From the NCBI GenBank assembly GCA_937922925.1, contig CALAKU010000022.1:42041-106040 (forward strand): a stretch of DNA of 64,000 nucleotides, in the 5' to 3' direction. The position numbers were made by a program, and so were the translations under genes. The stretch comes from an uncultured Arenicella sp. (GTDB taxonomy: Bacteria > Pseudomonadota > Gammaproteobacteria > Arenicellales > Arenicellaceae). Positions 28,481 to 36,658 of this stretch are shown here, in pieces. Numbering within the stretch: position 1 is the first letter of the stretch; each line of letters begins with the position of its first letter. Below the pieces are notes generated by a model, which had not been told where the DNA came from, did not search any database, and was given only the letters and a program-made list of their open reading frames with translations.

Positions 28481-30577
28481 ATGCGCGAAAACAGTAATCG
28501 ACTCGGAGTAGATATCGGAGGCACATTTACCGATGTGGTGTTGGAGGCACGAGGGCAAACGTATTCAACCAAAGTGTTAACGACCTATGCCGCCCCCGAG
28601 GACGCCATCATTGAAGGCATGCACCAAGTCTGCGATGCCGCGAAAATTGCCCCATCGGATTTAGATCAAATCATTCATGGCACGACCTTAGCCACCAATG
28701 CGCTAATCGAACGCCGTGGTGCGAAAACAGCCTTGGTTACCACCGAAGGTTTTCGCGACGTGATTGAAATGCGTACCGAATCGAGGTTCGAGCAATACGA
28801 TCTCAATCTAGTCTTACCCGAGCCATTACTGCCTCGTCATCAACGCTATACCTTGACCGAGCGCATCGACGCTAAAGGCCAAGCATTGCGAGAGCTTGAC
28901 GACAATCAGATAGAGACTTTAGTTGATCAGCTTGAGCAGGCGGCCTACGAAAGTGTCGCGATTGGATTTTTGCATTCGTATCTAAATCCCGATCACGAAC
29001 GCCGGGTTCGCGATGCCATCGTTAAACGCTTGCCCGACGTTTCGGTGTCTCTTTCTTGCGAAGTCTCTCCTCAGATGCGCGAATACGAGCGCTTTAATAC
29101 CACGGTCGCAAATGCCTATATTAAGCCCTTGATGCACAGCTATTTAGTGCGGCTAGAGTCGCGCTTGGCAGATCACGGAGCGGGTTGCGATGTGTTTTTA
29201 GTGCACTCAGGTGGTGGCATCATCTCTCTGGATTCGGCGGCAGAGTTCCCCGTGCGATTGGTGGAATCTGGGCCAGCTGGTGGCGCGGTCTTCGCAGCCC
29301 ATATCGCCGGTCAATATGGGCTAGACAAAGTGCTTTCTTTTGACATGGGCGGCACCACGGCCAAGATTTGTTTGATCAACGACCAAGCTCCACAAACCAG
29401 TCGGGTATTTGAAGTGGCGCGCAGTTATCGATTCAAAAAAGGCTCTGGTATGCCCATATCAATCCCGGTGATCGATATGGTTGAAATCGGCGCAGGTGGC
29501 GGTTCTCTTGCTCACGTCGACAGCTTACAGCAAATTCGAGTTGGCCCTGAATCCGCCGGTTCTGAGCCGGGCCCCGCCTGCTATGCGCGAGGTGGTGAAA
29601 AACCCGCGGTCACCGATGCTGATCTTGTGCTTGGGCGATTAGACCCAGACAATTTTGCTGGTGGGTCTATCAAGTTAAATCTCGATGAGTCAAAAGTCGC
29701 CCTAGAGCGCCACATCGGTGAGCATTTGAAGATGGACGCTCAAACAGCCGCTTACGGCGTCGTTGAAGTTGTTGATGAAAACATGGCCAATGCAGCGCGC
29801 GTTCACGCGGTTGAAAACGGTGAAGACCTAGCCGATTACACCATGATTGCGTTTGGCGGTGCGGCCCCCTTGCACGCCGGTCGACTGTGCGAGAAACTGG
29901 GGATCGACCGCGTATTAGTGCCAACCGGTGCAGGCGTCGGCTCGGCTATTGGTTTCCTGCGCGCGCCGTTTAGCTTTGAAGCAAACCGCAGTGTCTACAT
30001 GCGGCTATCCGAGTTTGAACCGAATAAAATTACAGCGCTTTTAAGTGAGCTAGAAAACGAAGCCACCGACTTCGTTAAGCGTTGCGATTCAAATGCTGAG
30101 ATTCTCAAAGAAGTAAAAGTGTATATGCGTTATTGCGGTCAAGGCTGGGAAATCCCAATTAGCTTATCTGCCGAACAAGCGACGCATCCCGACGCGGCTA
30201 CCTTTCTCGACTTATTTGAGCGCGATTATCGAAATTTATTTGGTCGCACCGTAGATGGCATGGATGTTGAGATTACGGTTTGGTCTGTCAACGCCACAAC
30301 CCCACCGACAAGCGTGAAACCCGTGACGATGTCGACTGACGCTAGGTCGATCTCAAGCCAAGTAAAACGCCCACTGTTCGATCCAGCCTTAGGTGAGGTA
30401 GTTCAAGCGCCAGAGCTTAGGCGTGACGAGATGAAGGCCGGTGATTGTTTGAGCGGGCCAGCCACTGTTGTCGAATTGGAAACTACCGTGATTGTGCCGA
30501 GCAGCAAAGAAGCGCATATGCAGGGCGATGGTTGTTTGGTGTTACAAAATCGTGGTCAACAAAGGTTGGGAGCATAG
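28481..30577 (+). CDS. hyuA: Hydantoinase/oxoprolinase family protein, A subunit
   Basis: This is an ATP-dependent ring-opening amidohydrolase subunit of the family that includes N-methylhydantoinase A, the 5-oxoprolinase N-terminal part and the acetone carboxylase beta subunit. The N-terminus LGVDIGGTFTDVVLE is the ASKHA phosphate motif, and DMGGTTAKICLI at about residue 290 is the second. The central HGTTLATNALIER is a family hallmark. The 698 residues are typical. The B subunit gene begins two bases after its stop. The substrate is not determined by the sequence. Confidence 0.9.
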   Translation: MRENSNRLGVDIGGTFTDVVLEARGQTYSTKVLTTYAAPEDAIIEGMHQVCDAAKIAPSDLDQIIHGTTLATNALIERRGAKTALVTTEGFRDVIEMRTESRFEQYDLNLVLPEPLLPRHQRYTLTERIDAKGQALRELDDNQIETLVDQLEQAAYESVAIGFLHSYLNPDHERRVRDAIVKRLPDVSVSLSCEVSPQMREYERFNTTVANAYIKPLMHSYLVRLESRLADHGAGCDVFLVHSGGGIISLDSAAEFPVRLVESGPAGGAVFAAHIAGQYGLDKVLSFDMGGTTAKICLINDQAPQTSRVFEVARSYRFKKGSGMPISIPVIDMVEIGAGGGSLAHVDSLQQIRVGPESAGSEPGPACYARGGEKPAVTDADLVLGRLDPDNFAGGSIKLNLDESKVALERHIGEHLKMDAQTAAYGVVEVVDENMANAARVHAVENGEDLADYTMIAFGGAAPLHAGRLCEKLGIDRVLVPTGAGVGSAIGFLRAPFSFEANRSVYMRLSEFEPNKITALLSELENEATDFVKRCDSNAEILKEVKVYMRYCGQGWEIPISLSAEQATHPDAATFLDLFERDYRNLFGRTVDGMDVEITVWSVNATTPPTSVKPVTMSTDARSISSQVKRPLFDPALGEVVQAPELRRDEMKAGDCLSGPATVVELETTVIVPSSKEAHMQGDGCLVLQNRGQQRLGA

Positions 30578-30578
30578 T

Positions 30579-32282
30579 ATGGCAATAAACACAGTTGTCC
30601 ACCAAGTAATGTGGAATCGCCTAATTTCCGTGGTCGAAGAGCAAGCCCAGGCGCTGATTCGAACTGCGTTCTCAACATCGGTTCGTGAGGCTGGCGACTT
30701 ATCCGCCGGGGTGTATGACACCAATGGGCAAATGCTGGCGCAAGCCGTTACCGGCACGCCCGGGCATGTTAATTCCATGGCAGCAGCGGTGGCGCATTTT
30801 ATTCGACGGATAGGCCGAGAAAACATCTACGATGGCGATGTGTACATCACTAATGACCCATGGGAAGGCACTGGCCACTTGCATGACATCACCGTCGTTA
30901 GCCCGTCATTTTACAACAGCGAGTTAATCGGTTTTTTTGCGTGTACCGCGCACGTAGTCGATATTGGTGGGCGTGGTTTTACCGCCGATGCAAACTCAGT
31001 GTTTGAAGAAGGTTTATACATTCCAATAATGAAACTCTTTGAGCGCGCTGAAGTTGACAAGGCATTCATTAATATTGTGCGCGCGAATGTGCGTGAACCC
31101 GACCAAGTCGTTGGTGATATCTATGCGCTTGCTAATTGCAATCAAACCGGCCACAGACGGCTTTTGGAGATGATGCAGGAGTTTGATTTGACCGATTTAT
31201 CAGGTATCGCAGACTTCATTCTTGAACACTCGCATCGTGCCACGGTCGACAAGATAGCCGCGCTTAAAAAAGGCCAAGCCCAAGGCGATATGAGTATTGA
31301 CGGCTATCATAAGCCAATCCATTTAAAGGTATCCGTTGCCATCGAAGACGAAAGAATTATTTGCGATTTCACAGGTACCTCTGGTGTGGACAAGCAAGGC
31401 ATCAACGTGCCTTTGGTCTATACCCAAGCCTATGCTTGCTACGCGTTGAAATGCGCGGTTGCACCAGAAATCCCTAACAATGCCGCATCCTTGGCGCCTT
31501 TTGAAGTCACTGCGCCGCTTGGCAGCATTTTGAATGCGCCGCATCCAGCGCCTGTGGCACTGCGCCACGTGATAGGGCACATGATTCCCGACACGGTTTA
31601 CAACGCCCTCGATAAAATTTTACCAGACACGGTTCCAGCCGAAGGAGCCGGCGCGTTATGTAATTTTCAAATGTCGGTGCGCCCGAGGACCGACGAGCAA
31701 GCGCCGAGCGAAGCACGCCGAGCCGAAGTGTTAACCTTTAATTCTGGTGGTGCAGGCGCGCGACCGCATTTGGATGGCATGGATGCAACGGCGTTTCCCT
31801 CAGGCGTGATGACCATGCCAGTTGAAGCCACCGAACATGCAGGGCCAGTGATTATTTGGCGTAAAGAAATTCGCCCCGACAGCGGCGGGGCAGGCCAATA
31901 CCGAGGCGGCCTAGGGCAATGTATGGAAGTCAGCGCTACCGAGGGGCATGAGTTTGATTTCTCCGCCATGTTCGATCGTCTCGATCATCCCGCTCGTGGC
32001 CGACGAGGCGGCGGCAATGGAGCACCAACGATATTGAAACGCAGTGACGGCACGACAATGCAAGGCAAAGGCAAACAATTCGTGCCGCATGGTCAGCATG
32101 TACAATTGTTCTTTCCTGGCGGCGCAGGCTATGGTAAGCCAAAGCTTCGCCCAAAGGCGCAAGTAAAAAAAGATGTGGCGCGTGGCTTTATCTCTGGTGA
32201 ATCCGCACAACAAGACTACGGCCTAAGTCAGCAAGAAGTGCAAGGCGTACTAGATGATGTTGCCAATGGCAAAGCGAGTTAA
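30579..32282 (+). CDS. hyuB: Hydantoinase/oxoprolinase family protein, B subunit
   Basis: This is the partner of the preceding A subunit in an ATP-dependent N-methylhydantoinase or oxoprolinase-type complex. Family strings include NRLISVVEEQAQALIRTAFSTSVREAGDLSAGVYD near the N-terminus, YITNDPWEGTGHLHDITVVSP and the C-terminal GGAGYGKP. The ORF track starts at 30492 inside hyuA; the ATG at 30579 (MAINTVVHQVMW) gives 567 residues and natural spacing. It is followed by an oxidase gene after three bases. Confidence 0.9.
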   Translation: MAINTVVHQVMWNRLISVVEEQAQALIRTAFSTSVREAGDLSAGVYDTNGQMLAQAVTGTPGHVNSMAAAVAHFIRRIGRENIYDGDVYITNDPWEGTGHLHDITVVSPSFYNSELIGFFACTAHVVDIGGRGFTADANSVFEEGLYIPIMKLFERAEVDKAFINIVRANVREPDQVVGDIYALANCNQTGHRRLLEMMQEFDLTDLSGIADFILEHSHRATVDKIAALKKGQAQGDMSIDGYHKPIHLKVSVAIEDERIICDFTGTSGVDKQGINVPLVYTQAYACYALKCAVAPEIPNNAASLAPFEVTAPLGSILNAPHPAPVALRHVIGHMIPDTVYNALDKILPDTVPAEGAGALCNFQMSVRPRTDEQAPSEARRAEVLTFNSGGAGARPHLDGMDATAFPSGVMTMPVEATEHAGPVIIWRKEIRPDSGGAGQYRGGLGQCMEVSATEGHEFDFSAMFDRLDHPARGRRGGGNGAPTILKRSDGTTMQGKGKQFVPHGQHVQLFFPGGAGYGKPKLRPKAQVKKDVARGFISGESAQQDYGLSQQEVQGVLDDVANGKAS

Positions 32283-32285
32283 TGA

Positions 32286-33500
32286 ATGGTGAAAAATAAT
32301 ACGACCCCCGCTCACTCGTTCTACGACGTAGTGATCGTCGGCGGCGCAAAAATCGGTTCATCGATCGCTTGGTTTTTAAGCCAAAACTCGGATTTCGACG
32401 GTTCAATTTTGGTGGTCGAAAAAGACATGAGCTATGCCAATTCAGCAACGGCGCACACCAACAGCTGCATGCGCCAGCAGTTCTCGAACGAAATTAACAT
32501 ACGCATTTCTCAATTTGCCGCCGAGTTTGTGACCGAATTCCAACGGTTTTTCAATCACGATCCTCGGGTTCCAACGGTGCATTTTCAATCCTATGGCTAT
32601 ATGTATCTAGCCGATAACCAAGAATTTGCCGACAGCTTAAAAGAAGCCCAAAAGCTGCAAGAGGCGTGCGGGGCTGGAACTAAAATCATGTCGGCTAAGG
32701 ACATCGCTCAGGCCTACCCCTTCTATTACCTTGATGACATTGTTTGCGGCAGCCACAACTTGATCAACGAGGGCTACTATGATGGCAATACTGTCTTTGA
32801 TTGGTGGCGTCGCTCAGCTAAAGAGCACGGCAGTGAATACATCGAAAATGAAGTCGTGGGCATTCAGGTAGATCAAGATCAAACCCAGGTTGAGTCTGTT
32901 CAATTAGCCACTGGCGAGCGCATACAATGTGGCGCCATCGTCAATGCCTCCGGCACACGGGCTTCTGGTATCGCCGCTATGCTTGGTATCGATTTGCCGG
33001 TTGAGGCGCGCAAACGATATACCTATATTTTCAAGGCAGCCAAGCCCTTAGATCGCGACTTACCGTTAACGATTGACCCCAGTGGTGTGCACATGCGCTC
33101 TGATGGGGAGTATTATTTAGCGGGCTGCCCACCGGAACACGACCCTGCAGTTGAGGTTGATGACTTTGTCGAAGACGAAAGCCTGTGGACTGAAAAAGCG
33201 TGGCCCGCCATTGCTCAGCGCGTCCCACAGTTTGAATCTGTTAAGTTAATTAACTCGTGGGTTGGCCATTATGATTTTAATACGCTGGATCAAAATGCCA
33301 TTCTGGGGCCGCATCATCAGATACCTAATTTTTATTTCGCCAATGGCTTTTCAGGCCATGGTTTCCAACAAGCGCCAGCGGTCGGGCGAGGCTTGAGTGA
33401 GTTAATTGTTTATGGCGAATTCAAAAGCCTTGATCTTAGCCCCTTTAGTTATGAGCGCGTGGTACTGGATCAACCCTTTATTGAACGCGCGGTAATCTGA
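32286..33500 (+). CDS. DAO-family FAD-dependent oxidoreductase
   Basis: The protein is a D-amino-acid oxidase/sarcosine oxidase-type flavoenzyme. The N-terminal YDVVIVGGAKIGSSIAWFL is the FAD dinucleotide motif in the GGAxxG form seen in this family. YTYIFKAAKPL and the C-terminal NFYFANGFSGHGFQQAPAVGRGLSELI complete the FAD-binding fold. The 404 residues are normal. Its place between a hydantoinase pair and an aminotransferase suggests oxidation of an amino acid or N-methyl amino acid released by ring opening (inference). Confidence 0.87.
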   Translation: MVKNNTTPAHSFYDVVIVGGAKIGSSIAWFLSQNSDFDGSILVVEKDMSYANSATAHTNSCMRQQFSNEINIRISQFAAEFVTEFQRFFNHDPRVPTVHFQSYGYMYLADNQEFADSLKEAQKLQEACGAGTKIMSAKDIAQAYPFYYLDDIVCGSHNLINEGYYDGNTVFDWWRRSAKEHGSEYIENEVVGIQVDQDQTQVESVQLATGERIQCGAIVNASGTRASGIAAMLGIDLPVEARKRYTYIFKAAKPLDRDLPLTIDPSGVHMRSDGEYYLAGCPPEHDPAVEVDDFVEDESLWTEKAWPAIAQRVPQFESVKLINSWVGHYDFNTLDQNAILGPHHQIPNFYFANGFSGHGFQQAPAVGRGLSELIVYGEFKSLDLSPFSYERVVLDQPFIERAVI

Positions 33501-33504
33501 GCAG

Positions 33505-34713
33505 ATGAGCGAACTACTTGCCTCTCGACTTGCTCCCGTAAAACCAAGCGCATCCGCGTGGGTTAGCCAAGCGGCACGTAAGCTTAGGCAAGAAGGCAAA
33601 GACATTATCGACCTTGGTTTGGGCGAGCCTGATTTCGCTACGCCAGCGCACATTATCGATGCTGCACACAAAGCGGCGTTGGATGGCCAAACCAAATACC
33701 CGCCTAACGACGGCACAGCCGAATTGAAACGCGCAGTGCAAACGAAGTTTAAGCGGGACAATAATTTGGATTTTTCAGCAAATGAAATCCTAATCAGCAA
33801 CGGCGCCAAGCAAGTTATTTTTAACGCACTGATGGCGACGCTAGAACCGCAATCGCAAGTGTTATTGTGCGCTCCGTATTTTGGTCAGTATCAAGATATG
33901 GTGGCAGTGGTTGGTGGCCAAAGCCTTTCATTGCGGTGTGAAAAAGAAAATGACTTTCTACTCAGCCCCAAGGCTTTGGAAGACGTAATCAATGCTGATA
34001 CCAAATGGTTAATTTTAAATTCGCCTTCCAATCCGGCGGGGGCCACCTATAGTAAACAGCAACTACAAGCACTAGGTCGGGTACTCGAGAAGCATCGTCA
34101 TGTGTTGGTTATGGCCGACGAGATTTACGAGCACATTTTGTTTGACGATCAAGAGTTCACTTCCTTCGCAAGCGCAAACCCTCAGTTAAGAGAGCGGACT
34201 TTAGTGGTCAACGGTGTCTCTAAAGCCTATGCCATGACAGGCTGGCGCATTGGTTTCGGAGCTGGCCCGGCCGCACTAATAGGCGCGATGAATACGGTGC
34301 AATCGCAAATTTCATCAGGCGCATGCAGTATTGCTCAAGCGGCGGCGGCTGAAGCACTGTCAGGCCCGCAAGATTGTGTGAAAGATTTTTGCCGCGCTTT
34401 TCAATCTCGGCGAGACCTTGTAGTTGAAGCAATTAATGCGATCCCCGGGCTTGAATTAAAGACACCGCGCGGTGCTTTTTATGCCTTTGTAGCCTGCGAT
34501 GATTTAATTGGAAGCTACACGCCAGATGGGCAACACATAAGCAACGATATTCAGTTCACTGAATACCTACTCAACGAAGCCGGCATAGCCGCTGTGCCGG
34601 GTTCGGCCTATGGTATCTCGCCGTTCTTTCGTCTTTCTACAGCAACTTCTGAAACTGTTTTAACGACAGCAATGGCTCGTATAGAAGCCGCCGTTGCAAA
34701 ACTAAAACGTTAA
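33505..34713 (+). CDS. PLP-dependent aminotransferase, class I/II (aspartate aminotransferase-like)
   Basis: This is a fold type I transaminase. LNSPSNPAGATYS contains the conserved Asn that contacts PLP, MADEIYEHILFD holds the conserved Asp and Tyr, and NGVSKAYAMTGWRIGFG carries the PLP-binding Lys. The C-terminal FFRLSTATS has the carboxylate-binding Arg. The 402 residues are normal. It is four bases downstream of the oxidase gene. Substrate specificity cannot be read from sequence. Confidence 0.9.
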   Translation: MSELLASRLAPVKPSASAWVSQAARKLRQEGKDIIDLGLGEPDFATPAHIIDAAHKAALDGQTKYPPNDGTAELKRAVQTKFKRDNNLDFSANEILISNGAKQVIFNALMATLEPQSQVLLCAPYFGQYQDMVAVVGGQSLSLRCEKENDFLLSPKALEDVINADTKWLILNSPSNPAGATYSKQQLQALGRVLEKHRHVLVMADEIYEHILFDDQEFTSFASANPQLRERTLVVNGVSKAYAMTGWRIGFGAGPAALIGAMNTVQSQISSGACSIAQAAAAEALSGPQDCVKDFCRAFQSRRDLVVEAINAIPGLELKTPRGAFYAFVACDDLIGSYTPDGQHISNDIQFTEYLLNEAGIAAVPGSAYGISPFFRLSTATSETVLTTAMARIEAAVAKLKR

Positions 34714-34728
34714 TTAAAAGTGAAACCT

Positions 34729-35568
34729 ATGCTAAATAAAATTGTACTCACCGGTGCTGCCGGCCGACTCGGTTCTTACTTACGCGAGCCATTGAGCCAT
34801 CTAGCAACGGAACTTGTTAGCACAGACTTGGTCGATGATTTAGGTAAGCTTTACCCCGGCGAGCGCTACCAAAAAGCAGACTTGGCTAGTTTGGAGCAAA
34901 TGTTAGAGATTGTTGATGGCGCTGACATGGTTGTGCATTTTGGTGCCATTGGCGACGAAGCACCATTTGATGACATCCTGCAAGCCAATATTATAGGAGC
35001 CTATAACGTTTGGGAGGCCGCTTATCGAAACGGTGTTCGGCGAGTGGTTTATGCCAGTTCGGTACACGCCATCGGCATGCATGATCGCACTGCCGGAATC
35101 GGTCTCGACGCACCACATAAGCCTGATACCTACTACGGCCTCGCCAAGTGTTTTGCTGAAGACCTAGCTAGCCTGTATTGGGATAAACGCGGTGTTGAAG
35201 CCGTGTGCTTACGAATTTTTTCCTGCGCGCAAGTCACTAATGCCCGAGCTTTGGGAACTTGGTTATCGTACGACGATCTTATTCATTTAGTCGAACAATC
35301 AATCACTACTCCAGTGACCAAATTTACCGTGGTCTGGGGTATTTCCAATAATGACCGCTGCCCGGTAGACAATAGTAAAGCCAAGTTTTTGGGATATCGC
35401 CCCAAAGATAACGCGGAGCAATTTGCCGCCGAAATCTTAGCTCAAACGCCACCACTCGATTTACATGATCCAGAGCACCTTTATCTTGGCGGGCCATTTG
35501 CATCCGTTGAATTGGGTAATAGCGGGGTTGCGACCATGAATATTATTGATGACACCAAATCTAACTAA
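34729..35568 (+). CDS. NAD(P)-dependent oxidoreductase, uronate dehydrogenase-like extended SDR
   Basis: The N-terminal IVLTGAAGRLGSYL is the TGxxGxxG NAD motif of extended short-chain dehydrogenases. The catalytic YYGLAK (Y-x3-K) and the YASSVHAIGMHDR Ser-containing strand are present. Overall it resembles uronate dehydrogenase, which oxidises uronates to aldarolactones. The ORF track uses a GTG at 34720; the ATG at 34729 sits directly before the Rossmann strand (279 residues). It closes the five-gene operon, where a sugar-acid role would be odd, so another alcohol or hydroxy-acid substrate is possible. Confidence 0.82.
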   Translation: MLNKIVLTGAAGRLGSYLREPLSHLATELVSTDLVDDLGKLYPGERYQKADLASLEQMLEIVDGADMVVHFGAIGDEAPFDDILQANIIGAYNVWEAAYRNGVRRVVYASSVHAIGMHDRTAGIGLDAPHKPDTYYGLAKCFAEDLASLYWDKRGVEAVCLRIFSCAQVTNARALGTWLSYDDLIHLVEQSITTPVTKFTVVWGISNNDRCPVDNSKAKFLGYRPKDNAEQFAAEILAQTPPLDLHDPEHLYLGGPFASVELGNSGVATMNIIDDTKSN

Positions 35569-35597
35569 GTTGGTGATCGTCAATCCGTTGTCAAATG

Positions 35598-35614
35598 TTG
35601 GCACGATTTCTGCT
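35598..35614 (+). promoter_or_regulatory. Sigma-54 promoter for nasT
   Basis: TTGGCACGATTTCTGCT matches the -24/-12 consensus with GG and GC exactly 10 bases apart. It is 47 bases upstream of the nasT ATG. Confidence 0.7.
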
Positions 35615-35660
35615 GTGTTTTTACCACGAGACTTCTTTTACCATCGTGTTGTGTTGAACA

Positions 35661-36248
35661 ATGGCAGAAAATCAACCACCGCTTTTACTGGCGAGTTTTT
35701 ATCAACATGCATCGCTCGACAGTTTTATTCGCGAACTCAGCGATGCTAACTTTTTAGTTGAACATATTTCGCTTGCCGAAGCCGATTGGGCAGACCGCAT
35801 CTTGTCCTTGCCCGAAGCAACCCTGGTACTACTGGTGAGCGAGCTTCAAGCTCACCATCTAACAGCGATCGAATCCATTCATGGTCAACGCTCGGTGGCG
35901 ATTGTGGTTATCGCTTGCTCACACACGCTGGCTGTAAGCGATATTGTTGCTGCGGGCGTGCACGCCTACCTTGACGAACCTGTACGCCCAGATAAGTTGC
36001 CATTAATCGCGAGTTTAGCTGACGCACGCTTCAAAATGTGGCGATCATTAAGCTCGGAACTCAAGCTAAGCCAACAAAAACTGTCAGAACGTAAGCTGAT
36101 CGAGAAAGCCAAGGGCGTGCTTATGGAGCAAAAAAAGATCAGCGAACAACAAGCCTACGACCAGCTGCGCCGAACGGCCATGAACCAAGGGCAGACCATG
36201 GCGGTACTCGCCAGCCGCATTGTCTCAGTGGTGGAAATCTTTGATTGA
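35661..36248 (+). CDS. nasT: ANTAR-domain response regulator NasT (nitrate-responsive antiterminator)
   Basis: The 195-residue protein has an N-terminal receiver-like domain (about 5-120). A C-terminal ANTAR RNA-binding domain (about 135-195) shows ERKLIEKAKGVLMEQKKISEQQAYDQLRRTAMNQGQTM, the hallmark of NasT/AmiR. The receiver part does not show an obvious standard phospho-acceptor set, as in other NasT proteins, which respond by protein-protein control. NasT promotes read-through of terminators in nitrate gene leaders. It lies directly before nrtA, whose leader is structured. The usual sensor partner NasS is not next to it. Confidence 0.9.
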   Translation: MAENQPPLLLASFYQHASLDSFIRELSDANFLVEHISLAEADWADRILSLPEATLVLLVSELQAHHLTAIESIHGQRSVAIVVIACSHTLAVSDIVAAGVHAYLDEPVRPDKLPLIASLADARFKMWRSLSSELKLSQQKLSERKLIEKAKGVLMEQKKISEQQAYDQLRRTAMNQGQTMAVLASRIVSVVEIFD

Positions 36249-36340
36249 GCTTTTGCCAATGATGGTGATGGCTCAACGACTAAAACACAGCTGATTTAAT
36301 TTAAACGCGTTGCACAAAAATGATCAGTACTCCGATGTGT

Positions 36341-36357
36341 TGCACCGAGCCAGTGCG
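36341..36357. promoter_or_regulatory. NtrC-like enhancer site upstream of nrtA
   Basis: TGCACCGAGCCAGTGCG is an imperfect palindrome close to the NtrC consensus TGCACC-N5-GGTGCA. It lies about 45 bases upstream of the sigma-54 -24 box. A weaker half site, TGCACAAAAA, sits at 36311. Confidence 0.5.
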
Positions 36358-36397
36358 TTGAATTTGATTGAGGCGTTTAATTTATTCGATTTCTAAC

Positions 36398-36415
36398 TTG
36401 GCACACTTCCTGCTT
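36398..36415 (+). promoter_or_regulatory. Sigma-54 promoter for the nitrate assimilation operon
   Basis: CTTGGCACACTTCCTGCTT has GG at 36400 and GC at 36412, exactly 10 bases between. Transcription would start near 36425, leaving a leader of about 235 bases before nrtA. Confidence 0.75.
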
Positions 36416-36424
36416 TGACTAATT

Positions 36425-36658
36425 CGAGCACTATTGGAATGCGGGCTTAGCGCTTCGCTTGTCTTGCATTCACCGATTCGTTCAATGAGCAGAATGATCA
36501 ATAGTGGGCAACCTTAGATCTCACGCACGATGCAGCGATGAGGGATATGCAAAACCACAACGGCGTTGTTTTGTCATTAGAAGCAAAGATGGCTTCATTA
36601 AGAAAAAGTGCGCTTAGCGCCCAATTTCACTTTTTGACAAAAACGAATTGAGGTTTTT
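36425..36658 (+). promoter_or_regulatory. Structured 5' leader of nrtA, probable NasT (ANTAR) antitermination element
   Basis: Starting four bases after the predicted +1, CACTATTG (36429-36436) pairs perfectly with CAATAGTG (36499-36506). Immediately inside it GAATGC (36437-36442) pairs with GCATTC (36466-36471). A further stem CTCACGC / GCG-A-TGAG lies at 36520-36542 and CAAAA...CAAC / GTTG...TTTTG at 36550-36573. Before the ribosome binding site AAAAAGTG / CACTTTTT (36603-36635) encloses GCGC-TTA-GCGC and ends in five Ts, like a terminator. I could not assign the canonical ANTAR hexaloops with certainty. Confidence 0.5.

Noticed and set aside
35553-35575. CACCAA-N11-TTGGTG inverted repeat before nasT as an NtrC site
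   Set aside because: The half-sites are wrongly spaced for NtrC (CACC-N15-GGTG) and it spans the end of the upstream coding region; could be chance.
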